Shown: piece after piece, positions 53,607 to 63,533 of the stretch
Numbering within the stretch: the stretch's first letter is position 1
Layout of the letters: each line of letters opens with the position of its first letter
Assembly (NCBI GenBank): GCA_963717745.1
Contig: CAVQXJ010000013.1
Location: forward strand, 806,001 to 870,000
Origin: JACCXG01 sp963717745
GTDB lineage: Bacteria > Acidobacteriota > Vicinamibacteria > Vicinamibacterales > 2-12-FULL-66-21
Reading direction: 5' to 3'
Length of the DNA stretch: 64,000 nucleotides
Program-made: the position numbers and the translations under genes
The notes under the pieces: generated by a model
The model's input: only the letters and a program-made list of their open reading frames with translations
The model's database searches: none
Told to the model about the DNA's origin: nothing

Positions 53607-56368
53607 ATGCACAGACGTCTTGCCCTCTCGCTCGTGTGTGGTCATGGCGACCGTGGCGCTGGCTGCGCAGCAGCGCGCCCCCCAGTACCGCGTGCCGCCG
53701 CTCTCCGATCTGTCCGGCGCGCCAGGCCTGTCGCTGGCGCTCAGGAAGCTCAATACGGTCGGCACGCTCATGAACGCGACCGCGCATCCCGACGATGAGA
53801 ACAATGGGATGCTGGCGTTGTACGCGCGCAGTCTCGGGATGAGGGTGGCGCTGGTGTCGGCGACCCGGGGAGACGGCGGGCAGAACGAGATCGGGCCCGA
53901 GCTGTTCGACGCGCTGGGAATCCTGCGGACGGAAGAGTTGCTCGCGGCCCATCAGTTCGACGGCGCGGAGCAGTACTTCACGCGCGCGGTGGATTTCGGC
54001 TACTCGTTCAGCCCCGAGGAAACCTACGAGAAGTGGGGGCGGCAGGAGATTCTCGGGGATTTCGTCCGGCATATCCGGACGCTGCGGCCCGACGTCATGG
54101 TCACGCTGGGCACCGAAGGGACCGGCGGCGGCCAGCACCACCAGGCGTCCGCCGTGATTGCCGCAGAGGCCTATCAGGCGGCCGCCGATCCGGCGAAGTT
54201 TCCCGAGCAGATCCAGGCGGGCCTGCGGCCCTGGCAGGTGCGGAAGCTGTATCGGGTGGCGGGTGGTCCCGGAGGCCGCGGCCGTGGCGGTCCGGGTCGC
54301 GGCGGTCCTGGGGGAGCCGGCGGGCGCGGCGCGGCCAGAGGCGATTGACCAGCCGTGGCGCCGATTGCTCCCGGTGCGGGACCGGCGGATCCGGCGCTGA
54401 AGTACGCCACGGTGGACACCAACGTCTTCGAGCCGCTGCTCGGCTGCACGATCGGCGAAGTGGGCGGCGTCGCGTCCGGGATGCACATGTGCCAGGGACG
54501 CGCGCCGCTGGTGCCGCCGCCGGCCGCGTCCGCGGCGCGCTACCGCCTGGTCGAGACCGTGCTGGCCGGTCAGCGCGACAAGGACGAGACCTCGCTCTTC
54601 GAAGGGATCGACACCTCGCTGATGGGGCTGACCCGGTTTGCCGGCGCGCGGCAGTCCGACGCGCTGGTGCGCGGGCTGGCGGTGGCGTCGGCGCATGTGG
54701 CCGGGGCGATTCAGGCGCTCGGCACCGGCGGTCCCTCCGCGGCGGTGCAGCCGCTGGTCTACGGCCTGTCGTCGATCCGGGAGCTCCGCTCGAACCTGAA
54801 GACGGCGGTCGAGTCCGAGGACGGCCGCTACGAGATCGACTTCCGGCTCGCGCAGAAGGAAGAGCAATTCCAGGACGCACTGGTGCTGGCGCAGTCGCTG
54901 CGGATCGACGCGACGGCGAACGACGGCGTGATCGTCGGCGGCCAGCCGCTGTCGGTCACCGTCGCCATCGGGAATCGCGGCGCCGCCGATCTGCCGGTCG
55001 CGACGATCTCGCTGCTCGGTCTGAGCGGCCAGTCGGGGTGCGCCGCACAAACCGTCGCGCCGAAAGTGCCGTTCTCGTGCACGGCGACCGCGACCGTTCC
55101 CGCGAATGCGCAGGTGACCGGACCCTACTGGGATCGTCCCGAGGACGCCGGACGCGCCACCTTCGCGCCAGGTGCGCCGTTCGGTGTGCCGTTCCGCCCG
55201 ACGCCCTTCAGGGTGCGGATCGAGATGGGGATCGGCGGCATCGCGGTCACCCGCGAGGTGCCGGTGCAGTTCCGCTACGAAGGGACCGGGCTGATCGGCG
55301 AAAAGCGCATGGAGCTCAACGTGGTTCCGGCATTCGCCGTGGAGGTGTCACCGAAGATTGCGGTCGTCCCGCTGCGAGCGTCCGCCGGCGGCGCGGGGCG
55401 CGGCCGCGAGGTCCGTGTGACGGTGGTGAACGGCGGCAAGGGGGCGGCGAAGGCAACCGTGAGCCTGAAGACGCCCGCCGGATGGACGGCGTCGCCGGCG
55501 TCGGCGCCGGTGGCCTTCACCCGTGAAGATGAAGCGGTGACCACCCGCTTCACCGTCGCGCCGCCGGCCCAGGCGGCCGCCGGACAGGTGGCGATCACCG
55601 CGGAAGTGCGCGGCGAGGGCGCCGCGGTCTCCAGCACCGGCTACCAGGTGATCGAGTATCCCCACACCCAGCGGCGGCACAAGCTGACCACCGCGACCGC
55701 GGCGATGAAGGTCATCGACGTCGCAGGTGGCGCCGTCGCTCGCCGTCGGGTACATCATGGGCGTCGGCGACCAGGTGCCGGCGGCGCTGCAGCAGCTCGG
55801 GGTCAACCTCACGCTGATCGATCCCGACGAGCTCGCGTGGGGCGATCTCTCGAAGTACCACACCATCGTCACCGGCGTCCGCGCCTACGAACGCCGGGCC
55901 GACCTCCGCGCCAACAATCACCGCCTGCTCCAGTACGTCGAGAACGGCGGCACCGCGATCGTTCAGTACAACAAGACGGAGTTCAACCAGGCGCAATACG
56001 GCCCGCTTCCGGCCGCGGTCAGCTCCAACCGCGTCACCGACGAACGCGCCCCGGTCAAGCTGCTGGTGCCGTCACACCAGGTGTTCACCTGGCCGAACCG
56101 CATCGAGATTTCGGCGTGGCAGGGATGGGTGCAGGAGCGCGGCCTCTACTTCCTCGGCGACAAGGACCCGAAGTACGTGGACCTGGTCGAAATGGAAGAT
56201 CCGTTTCCCTACAACAGCGGCGCCAAGCGCGGGGCCCTGGTCGAAGCGCGCCACGGCAAGGGGCGATGGGTGTATGTGGGGCTCGGTCTCTGGCGCCAGC
56301 TGCCGGCGGGGACTGACGGGGCTTACAAGCTGATGGCGAATCTGGTGAGTCTGGGGAAGGCCAAGTAG
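53607..56368 (+). CDS. PIG-L-family deacetylase with NPCBM/APHP-like and C-terminal ThuA-like domains (three frameshifts)
   Basis: The start is ATG 53607 (MHRRLALSLV); after a shift near 53637 the signal continues VMATVALAAQQ. The PIG-L domain shows NATAHPDDENNGMLALYARS and TGGGQHHQASAVIAAEAY, holding the zinc ligands and catalytic Asp. A Gly-rich loop precedes a shift near 54345. Then come a middle domain and a beta-sandwich (VSPKIAVVPLRAS, KTPAGWTASPASAPVAFTR). After a shift near 55725 a Rossmann-like end domain follows (VTGVRAYERRADLRANNHRL, GGTAIVQYNKTEF). It is a likely exported zinc deacetylase of an N-acetyl-sugar conjugate. About 910 residues when repaired. Confidence 0.82.
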
Positions 56369-56562
56369 TCAAATCCCAAATCCCAAGCTCCAAATCCCAA
56401 CCACTCCCAAATCCCAACCACTCCCAAATCCCAAGAACTCCCAAGCCCCAACCTCCAACCCCAACTCCCAAACGTGAGGGGTTGGGAGTTGGAGGTTGGG
56501 ATTTGCTTGGGCTTTGGGATTTGGGAGTGGTTGGGATTTGGAGCTTGGAGCTTGGGATTTGA
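56369..56562. repeat. Intergenic inverted repeat, TCCCAA family, copy 3
   Basis: It starts at the base after the PIG-L stop and ends two bases before the convergent vWA stop. The ends are TCAAATCCCAAATCCCAAG and its near-complement CTTGGGATTTGA, with CCAACTCC/GGAGTTGG units inside. It fills the whole convergent gap. Confidence 0.8.
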
Positions 56563-56563
56563 T

Positions 56564-57361
56564 CTATTTCTCCAACAGGATCTTCCCCCTCAACAACATG
56601 TCGAGCGTGTCATTGAGCTCGCGGGCATTGGCGGCCGACAGCACCAGGCCGCCCGCTTCGCGGACGCCGTTGAAGCGGCGCGCTTCGATGTCGAAGGCAA
56701 CGAAATAGATCGACGGCTTCTCGGCGTCGGGCCGCCTGCCGATGGCGGCGGCGACGTCCTCGGGTCTGAAGCCGTCGGTGTTCTCCCCGTCCGAGACGAT
56801 CAGCAGATGGCGGCGCGACAGCCCGGTGGCGTCGAGCGCCAGCTTCGCCGCGACCATCGCCTGACCGATCGGCGTGCCTCCCTCGGGATCCAGCCGCGAC
56901 AGCGCCTCGTCTGCCACTGAGAGATCGGGCGGCCCCATCGGGATGATCGGGCGGCAGTCCGGTTGGTTGTCCCGGCGGCTGAACTCGAAGATCCCGAGGC
57001 TGACCGGCTGGTCCTGGTGCTCGCGGGCGTAAGTCGCGAACTGCGCCACCAGCTCGCGAGCGGCCCGGCGCGCCACGTCGATCTTCCGGGCCCGCCGTCC
57101 GTCCTCGCCGGTGACGCGGTCGTCCATGCTGCCGGAGACGTCGATCGCAATCGCCGCGGCGAGCCCGTCCTTCGCTTCGGTCGCCATCGCCGGCTGCAGC
57201 GCCTGGTCGATCTTCGCCGTGTCCCGGGCCGGCGCGTCGGCGGTGCGGCCGACTGAAGACGAGGGCTTCGAGGAGTTGTCGCGGCAACGGCCTGCAGCGA
57301 TGATCAGCAGGCCGATCACGATCCAGGCTTTGTTGTACGAGCGTCTCTGGCGATGGCTCAT
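56564..57361 (-). CDS. Membrane-anchored von Willebrand factor A domain protein
   Basis: 265 residues from ATG 57361 (MSHRQRRSYNKAWIVIGLLI). The signal anchor ends near AAGRC, which is not a good lipobox. The vWA domain has the complete MIDAS: AAIAIDVSGSMDDRV (DxSxS), GGTPIGQAMVAAKLAL (Thr) and LLIVSDGENTDGF (Asp). It binds a divalent metal and a protein partner outside the cytoplasmic membrane. A TCCCAA-family inverted repeat forms the base immediately upstream of the ATG, so it supplies the whole leader. No ribosome site is visible. Confidence 0.85.
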   Translation of the reverse strand: MSHRQRRSYNKAWIVIGLLIIAAGRCRDNSSKPSSSVGRTADAPARDTAKIDQALQPAMATEAKDGLAAAIAIDVSGSMDDRVTGEDGRRARKIDVARRAARELVAQFATYAREHQDQPVSLGIFEFSRRDNQPDCRPIIPMGPPDLSVADEALSRLDPEGGTPIGQAMVAAKLALDATGLSRRHLLIVSDGENTDGFRPEDVAAAIGRRPDAEKPSIYFVAFDIEARRFNGVREAGGLVLSAANARELNDTLDMLLRGKILLEK

Positions 57362-57531
57362 GTCAAATCCCAAGCTCCAAGATCCAAATCCCAACCACCC
57401 CCAAATCCCAAATCCCAAACCTAACTCCCAAGTCCCAACTCCCAACCGTCCTCACTCAGCTTGTTGCGATCCCCTTTGGGATTTGGCAGTTGGGAGTGGT
57501 TGGGATTTGGGATTTGGAGCTTGGGATTTGA
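57362..57531. repeat. Intergenic inverted repeat, TCCCAA family, copy 4
   Basis: It exactly fills the gap between the amine-oxidase stop (57532) and the vWA start codon (57361). Its unpaired centre, CTCACTCAGCTTGTTGCGAT, is almost the same as that of copy 5 (one base differs). This shows that the elements are copies of one another and not independent expansions. Confidence 0.85.
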
Positions 57532-59007
57532 CTAAGCCGCGCTCTTCTTCAGAATGCCGTCCCGCTCCGCGATGCGCTTCGCCGCGGCCGCTCCTGAATT
57601 GAGCGCGCCTTCCATGTAGCCCATGAACGCGTAGCTGCTGTACTCGCCGGCGAAGTGCAGCCGGCCGATGCCCTGCCGCAGGGTCGGGCCCTGCGAGGTG
57701 ACCTGGCCCGGCGCCGGGAACGAGTACGAGGCCTTGCTCCAGGGATCGGACGGCCAGTCCATGAAGCGTGCGCGGACGAAGCTCGCGGTGATGCCGCGAT
57801 ACACCTTGTTGAGCTCGGCCAGGTAGTTGCGATCGCGCTGGGCGGCGGTCCAGCCGCGGCACTCGTCGGCGGCCGGTCCGCCGGAGAACGCGGTCAGCGC
57901 TTCGCCGGCGCCCTTCTGCGCTTCGGTCGCGTGCCACGTCATCGACACCGGACCGTCCGACAGCAGATCCGGCGAGAGCTCGGTCCGCCGCCAGACCGGC
58001 GACTTCAGCGACATCAGGTACTTGACGTTGGTTCCCATCTGCGGTGCCAGCGCCGGCCGGCAGCACCGGATCGATCGCGATCTTGTTCCACACGCTGGGC
58101 GGCGCGGTGAGCAGGACGTGCTCGGCCTCGAGGACCTTGCCGGAGTCCAGGGTGACCCGCGCGCCGCGCTCGGTCAGCGCCAACGCCCGCACCGGCGTGC
58201 GGGTCAGGACGCGGGCCGCGCCAATCGCCGCGACCAGCTTGCGTGGCGAGCTGCTGATTGCCGCCGCGGCAGCGGTAGACCTCGGATTCGGTCCAGTACT
58301 TCTCCAGGCCGCCGCCCTTCACCATCGCAAGATTGGCCAGGTAACTCTGCCACTGGGTGACCACGCCGTTGTCGGCCATCATCATCGTGTGCAGCGCCGA
58401 CGTGCAGAGCGGCGATGCCCCCTGCTTGTTGATCCAGTCGGCGAGCGTCCGCTTGTCGAGCGCTTCCGCGCCGGCCGCCTTCCACGGCTCGTCCGCATCG
58501 ACCTTCGCGGCATCGGTCACGATGGTGTTGAAGACCTTCTCCATCTCCTCCCACAACTGCTCGGACTGCTCCGCGGTGACCTTCTTGCCGTTGAGGACGA
58601 TCGGCGCCTCGAGATCCTCTTCGCCGACGTCGAGGAACGACAGCCCGAACTGCTTGGCGTAGGCCAGCCACGCCGGGTGGTTCGATCCGATCAGCTCGCC
58701 GCCCCCTTCGACGTTCTTGCCCGGCACCAGATCGGAGAAGCAGATCACCCGGCCGCCGACCCGATTGCGCGCTTCGACCACGGTGACCTCGTAGCCGGCG
58801 CGCTGCAGCTCGTAAGCGGCAGCCAGCCCGCTGAAGCCCGCCGCCGATCACCACCACGCGGCCGGCGCCGGCAACCAGCGGGCCGGTGAAGCGCTCGGAG
58901 ATCAGCAGCGCGGCTCCGGCCGCAAACGATCGCTGCAGCATCTCGCGCCGGGTCAGGCCGCTCGGCTTGCCGTACCGAAGATTCAAGTTGCGGTAGATGT
59001 TCGACAT
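57532..59007 (-). CDS. Tat-exported flavin amine oxidase (three frameshifts)
   Basis: The start is ATG 59007. A twin-arginine signal (LTRREMLQRSFAAGAALLI) is followed by the FAD Rossmann motif (GRVVVIGGG), then, after a shift near 58840, VTVVEARNRVGGRVICFSD. Later parts are GGELIGSNHPAWLAYAKQFG and VRALALTERGARVTLDSGK; after a shift near 58040, MSLKSPVWRRTELSPDLLSD. The C-terminal FAD motif is RLHFAGEYSSYAFMGYMEGA. It is a monoamine/L-amino-acid oxidase-type enzyme acting in the periplasm. Substrate unknown. The leader is the copy-5 inverted repeat. Confidence 0.83.
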
Positions 59008-59008
59008 A

Positions 59009-59180
59009 GTCAAATCCCAAATCCCAAGCTCCAAATCCCAACCACTCCCAAATCCCAAATCCCAAACCTAACTCCCAACTCGCCAACTCCCAACCGCCCT
59101 CACTCAGCTCGTTGCGATCCCGTTTGGGATTTGGCCGTTGGGAGTGGTTGGGATTTGGAGCTTGGAGCTTGGGATTTGAC
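59009..59180. repeat. Intergenic inverted repeat, TCCCAA family, copy 5
   Basis: It fills the gap between the stop of the substrate-binding/OmpA gene (59183) and the amine-oxidase start codon (59007). The ends are GTCAAATCCCAAATCCCAAG and GAGCTTGGGATTTGAC. The centre, CTCACTCAGCTCGTTGCGAT, matches copy 4. Confidence 0.85.
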
Positions 59181-59182
59181 GT

Positions 59183-60861
59183 TCACTCAACCGTGAACCA
59201 CTGCACTTCGACGCGACGGTTCAGATCCGAATTCGGCCCCGCCGGTTCTTCCCAGCCGCGGCCGACGATGTCGATGCGCTTGGGATCGATGGTGAAGCGA
59301 TCGACCAGCAGCTTGCGGATTTCTCCCGCGCGGTTCTTGCTCAACTCCATGGCGCGCAGGGCCTGCGTCCTGACGTAGGCTTCGCCCCCCTGCTTGCGGA
59401 AGTCCTCGACCCGCGCGTTGTCGACGTGGCCGCGCAGCAGCAGCGTCGATCCGGGGCTGACCTGGAGCAGGCGCTTGATCGCCTCCAGGTTCTTGGTGTT
59501 GTCCGGGTTCGCCTGATCGAGCGTGGCGGCGTTCGGCTCGAACAGGAACCGGATGTCCTTGCTGAGCAGCGGATCGGTCTCGACCGAGGCGCCGGAGGTG
59601 GTGCGAATCGGCGCGATCGCGACGTTCTGTTCCTTGAACAGGCCGCCCTTCTCCAGCGACTGCAGCGCCGCGGTATCGGCGAAGCGGCTGGGATCCGGCG
59701 GATCCTTGATCACGTCGCTGCCGTAGGCGAGCACCGCCGACTGGTAGATGCCGCCGAAGCTGCCGGCCGCGTCGATGGCGCCGGAGAAGAACGCGAGGTT
59801 CTCCGGCAGGTTCGACAGGTGCACCTTGGCCAGCTCCTGCTTCGTCTGTCGCGGTTCCAGTTGAAGGCGCGGGCGACCACGTCGACGTTCTGATCCGGCT
59901 TGTCGCGCACCATGCGGTTGCCTTCGAGCAGGCCCTGGACCAGCCCCTGGACGATCTTCGGCTGCTCCTGCGCGAACCCGCGGTGCACGATCAGCACGTC
60001 GGCGATGATCAGCAGGTTGCGGTTGGTGGTCAGCACGTGCGCCTGGCCGCCGCTGCCGCTCGACCACTTCCGACACCTTGGGCTCCCAGGTCACGCAGCC
60101 GGCGAGCTGGTTCTTGCCCGACTTGACGTCGTTCAGGAACAGATCGCCCGCCTCGAAGCCGTCCTCGGTGTAGACCACGTTCAGCCGATCCGGGTGCGGC
60201 GTGGCGTCGAGGCTGCCGAGCGCGTTGATCGGCAGGCCGGCCTCCTGCGCGAGGTAGCGGATGAAGAAGTCGACCTCGGTGAACTGCGCCGTCGCGATCG
60301 TCTTGCCCTTGAGCTGGTTGATCCGCTTGATGTCGTTGCGCACGACGACGCCGTCGGCGCCGCGCGAGAACCCGATCTGCGCCGGCACCACCGCGTGCAG
60401 CTGCCGGCCGTACGCCGCCAGCACGTCGACGGTCGTGACCGACGCGGCAATCTTGCCCTCGTTCAGCGCGCGACCAGGACTCGTCCTCGCTGACCGTCAG
60501 CTTGACCTTGAACCCGTGGTTCTTGAAGAACAGCGAATTCTCGGTCGGCATCGAGTCCGCCGTTGGCGGCGATCAGCCCGGCGTAGCCCGCGTACTCGCT
60601 GATCTCGATCGGGACGGTGTTGTCCTTGAACTGGAACGCCGCCGGCGGCGACAGCTTCGGGACCTCGACCTTCACTTCCTGGACTTCCGGCGCCGCGCCG
60701 TCCGCGCCGGCTTCACTCGCGGCTCCGGGAGCCCCGCTGCTCTGGCCGCCGCCCATGCGGCTGCGCACCATGTAGACGCCGAGCGTGATCAGGCCGGCGA
60801 CGAGCAGCAGCGAGACGAGCTTGCCGAGCGCGGTGAAGCGAGGCGGTTGTTGTTGGGTCAT
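59183..60861 (-). CDS. Membrane-anchored substrate-binding protein fused to an OmpA domain (frameshifts)
   Basis: ATG 60861 lies 3 bases after the PspA stop. One N-terminal anchor (LGKLVSLLLVAGLITLGVYM) is followed by a type-2 periplasmic-binding domain: VPIEISEYAGYAGLIAANGG, HGFKVKLTVSEDESW, GVVVRNDIKRINQLKGKTIA, FFIRYLAQEAGLP, GDLFLNDVKSGKNQLAGCVT, NRNLLIIADVLIVHRGFAQE. The C-terminal OmpA-like domain (LLLRGHVDNARVEDFRKQGG, RIDIVGRGWEEPAGPN) has the peptidoglycan-binding NxDLNRRVE element. Shifts near 60545, 60470, 60055 and 59855. It may link a small ligand to the cell wall and to the PspA/AAA pair upstream. Confidence 0.82.
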
Positions 60862-60864
60862 CGT

Positions 60865-61596
60865 TCAGGTCCGATTTCTTTCGACGCCACCGGCGTGCGT
60901 CTGACCGGCTTCGGGCGCCGACTGAATGCCCTGGCTCGCGAGGAACTCGGCGAGCGCCACCTGCTCGAGCGCCTTCCGCTCGTTCTCCTTTTCCGTGACC
61001 GTGGTCATGTCCACCATGTCCTTGGCGACGCGCGCCTTGCCGGCGGACACCTCGTAGCGCTTCTCCAGCACTTCCTCGACGCGCTTCATGGTGTCGCCGA
61101 GATCGCCGACCTTGAACGCCACGTTCGACAGCGCCGCCGCCGCCTCGGCCTGCGCTTCCTTGATCTTGACCTGCGAGAGCTGCTTCTCCAGGCGGCGCAC
61201 CTTGTCCTCGAACTCGCGCTGCGCGAGCTTGGCCTGGCGCATGTTGGCGTCGTAGGCCTCTTCGGTCTCCTTCAACTCCGCGGTGTCGGTCTGGAGATCG
61301 GCCTTCAGCTCCTGCAGCTCGCGCGCGAGCGTCCCGGCGAGCTCCAGGTTGCCGGCGCGATGGTTGGCCAGAATCCGGCGCTCGAGCTCCTGCGCGCGCG
61401 TCGTCTTGGCGCCGACCTGGCTCTTCAGCCGCTCGGCGACCCCCGCCATCCGCGCCAGCGCGAGGTTGTACTGCGTCATGCGGGAGCGGAACTCCTGGCG
61501 CGCCGCCTCCATCAGCGCTTCCGGGTTCGCTTCTTCGATGCCGCTGATGAACAACCCGAGAAAGCCGCGGAACAGCCGTCCGATGCGCCCAAACAT
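60865..61596 (-). CDS. PspA/IM30 (Vipp1) family protein, ESCRT-III superfamily
   Basis: 243 residues from ATG 61596, with AGGAGG eight bases upstream. MFGRIGRLFRGFLGLFISGI is the amphipathic N-terminal helix that binds membranes. EEANPEALMEAARQEFRSRM and long coiled-coil helices follow (LARELQELKADLQTDTAELK, AKLAQREFEDKVRRLEKQLS). PspA/IM30 proteins assemble into helical rods or rings on damaged or remodelling membranes and are structural relatives of ESCRT-III. The C-terminal 30 residues are Ala/Glu-rich and divergent. No PspF, PspB or PspC is near. Instead an AAA ATPase lies upstream and the SBP/OmpA gene 3 bases downstream. Reading frame intact. Confidence 0.9.
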   Translation of the reverse strand: MFGRIGRLFRGFLGLFISGIEEANPEALMEAARQEFRSRMTQYNLALARMAGVAERLKSQVGAKTTRAQELERRILANHRAGNLELAGTLARELQELKADLQTDTAELKETEEAYDANMRQAKLAQREFEDKVRRLEKQLSQVKIKEAQAEAAAALSNVAFKVGDLGDTMKRVEEVLEKRYEVSAGKARVAKDMVDMTTVTEKENERKALEQVALAEFLASQGIQSAPEAGQTHAGGVERNRT

Positions 61597-61645
61597 GCAG
61601 AGACCTCCTGTTGATGACGACGCGCGATTCTATCGTTTCCGCGCG

Positions 61646-61810
61646 CAGTCCGTGGGCCGCAGTCCGCGGTCGCGTAGTCCGTGGATCCGCAAGAGCGTTT
61701 CAGAGTCACTCGGACCATCGGGGTGGAAGATGGCCGCGATCAGCTAGCTGCAGCGCCTGTGGCCCCGCCGCGTCGAGCGACTGAACCGGACTACGGACTA
61801 CGGACCGCGG
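61646..61810. repeat. Imperfect inverted repeat of CAGTCCG / CGGACTACGG units
   Basis: CAGTCCGTGGGCCGCAGTCC on the left (61646-61684) is complementary to GGACTACGGACTACGGACCG on the right (61787-61806). It occupies the 200-bp gap between the AAA ATPase stop and the PspA start, right up to the stop codon. It may separate transcription units or stabilise an operon mRNA. Confidence 0.6.
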
Positions 61811-61814
61811 GTTT

Positions 61815-63533
61815 CTACACGAACCGTCTCAGCGCATCGATTCGCGTCTCGAGCTCTTCGGGAGTCAATTCGCGGTATTTGGGCGGGAGAAACCGGACGT
61901 CGGTGCATTCCTTCACCGCGACCAGGTCCATGAATTCGAGCTTGCGGGTATGGGGGTTGGGACGCACGTCCTTGATAACCTCCGCGAGCACTTGCCCGAG
62001 CGGCCGCCGTGGTTCCGGGCTCAGCTCGTGTACTCTCAGCGCTCTGACGAGCACGCCTTCGAGCTCGTTCCCCCCCAGGCGTCACATCATCGGTGAACGG
62101 CGGCAGATCCCCGGCTGTCAGCGGCAGCTTCAGCTTCTTCGCGATCGCCAGCAGCAGCGCCCCGCGCTCCTCGGCGGTCTCCGGCGGGAACAGCGGGATG
62201 TGCACGTCGAGCCGGCCCTGCCGCTTCAGGTCGACTTCCACCAGATCCGGGCGCGAGGTCGCGAACACCCAGACGATGCGGCCGCGATTTCGGGTCTCGG
62301 ACATCTCCTTCGCCAGCATGGAGTAGACCCGGCCCGACAGTCCGCTGTCGCCGTCGCCCCCTTCGCGGCGGCCCGACGCCTGGTCGGCCTCGTCCACGAA
62401 CACCACGACCTGCCCGAGCGCCCGGAGGATGGCGAAAATCTTCTCGAGGTTCGATTCCGTGGCGCCGACCCAGCGGTCGCGGAAGTTCTTGAACACGACG
62501 CACGGGATGCCGAGCTCGCCCGCCCAGCACTGCACCAGGAACGTCTTGCCGGTGCCGATGCGCCCGGCAATCAGATACCCCATGGGGAGGGCGTGCAGCG
62601 CGCCCCGTCTGAGCAGTTCGGCGTCCTCGCGCAGCCACGCCTTGACGGCGTCGTGGCCGGCGACGTGGTCGAGCGTGAACGGCGACTCGATGAAGTCGAG
62701 GAGCCCCTGGCCTTCGCGCTCGATCAGATCCTTCTTGATCGACCCGAGCCACGCCGCGGTGATGCGGCGGTCGTTGCCCATCGCCAGCGCGATCGCCGTG
62801 CGCGCCCCGACCCGGCTCAGACCGGTGAGGCGGGTGGCGATCGTGTCGAGCGGGACGTCCGAGCGCGTGGCCAGGTCGGGGAACTGCGCCGCCGCCAGCG
62901 TCCGCACGTACTCCTGCATATCGGCTTCGTCCGGGAGCGGCAGGTGCAGCGCCGCCGCGTGCGGGTTCTCGACGACCAGCTCGTTCAGATCGTGCAGCCC
63001 TTCGCTGATCAGGACGGTGACGATGTTGGACTGCACGATCGCGGGATCGTTCGCCCAGCCGAGGACCTTGACGGTGTTGGCGGCGAACGGGCCGCCGAGG
63101 TGCGCGGCGTCGCCGCGCGGCACGACGAACTCCGCGAACTCGATGATCACCGCAATGCGGCGTGGCGCGGTCGCCGCCCGGAAGTCCGCGCAGGTTCAGC
63201 GTCCGCAGCAGGTAGCGATCGATCAGCTCGAGCGCGGAGCCCGGCTCGCGGGTCAGCGTCAGCGTCGACGACGTCCTTGCCGAGCGCGCCCTGGAGCCAG
63301 TCGCCCCAATCCTCGGCGCCGCGGGTCGCGCGCACGCCGCGGCTGCGGTCGTAGCGCAGCACCACGTCGTAGGTGGCGAACATGACCTGTTCGAGGAATG
63401 CCGGCACCGACAGCAGCTTGCCGCCGGCCGGGACCACGTCGAACACGTTGCCATGCAGCAGGAACTGGGCGGCGGAGCCGGACCGGAACAGGTCCCGCAT
63501 CTCCGCCGCCCAGCGCGGCAGCTCTCCGCTCAT
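61815..63533 (-). CDS. Two-part AAA ATPase (degenerate + classic AAA, Ycf46-like) (three frameshifts)
   Basis: ATG 63533 overlaps the upstream stop by 4 bases (ATGA). The N-terminal half (AQFLLHGNVFDVVPAGGKLL, EQVMFATYDVVLRYDRSRG, VIIEFAEFVVPRGDAAHLGG, NTVKVLGWANDPAIVQSNIV) has no Walker A and looks like a degenerate AAA module. The C-terminal half is a classic AAA: GYLIAGRIGTGKTFLVQ (Walker A), FKNFRDRWVGATESNLEKIF (pore-loop region), VVVFVDEADQA (Walker B) and ATSRPDLVEVDLKRQGRLD (second region of homology). Shifts near 63262, 63185 and 62085; the last frame ends EELETRIDALRRFV. The layout recalls cyanobacterial/chloroplast Ycf46. Next to PspA it may act as a disassembly motor. Confidence 0.82.

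Noticed and set aside
60865..61596. Classical phage-shock operon
   Set aside because: There is no PspF, PspB, PspC or sigma-54 promoter near the PspA gene; the neighbours are an AAA ATPase and an SBP/OmpA protein.
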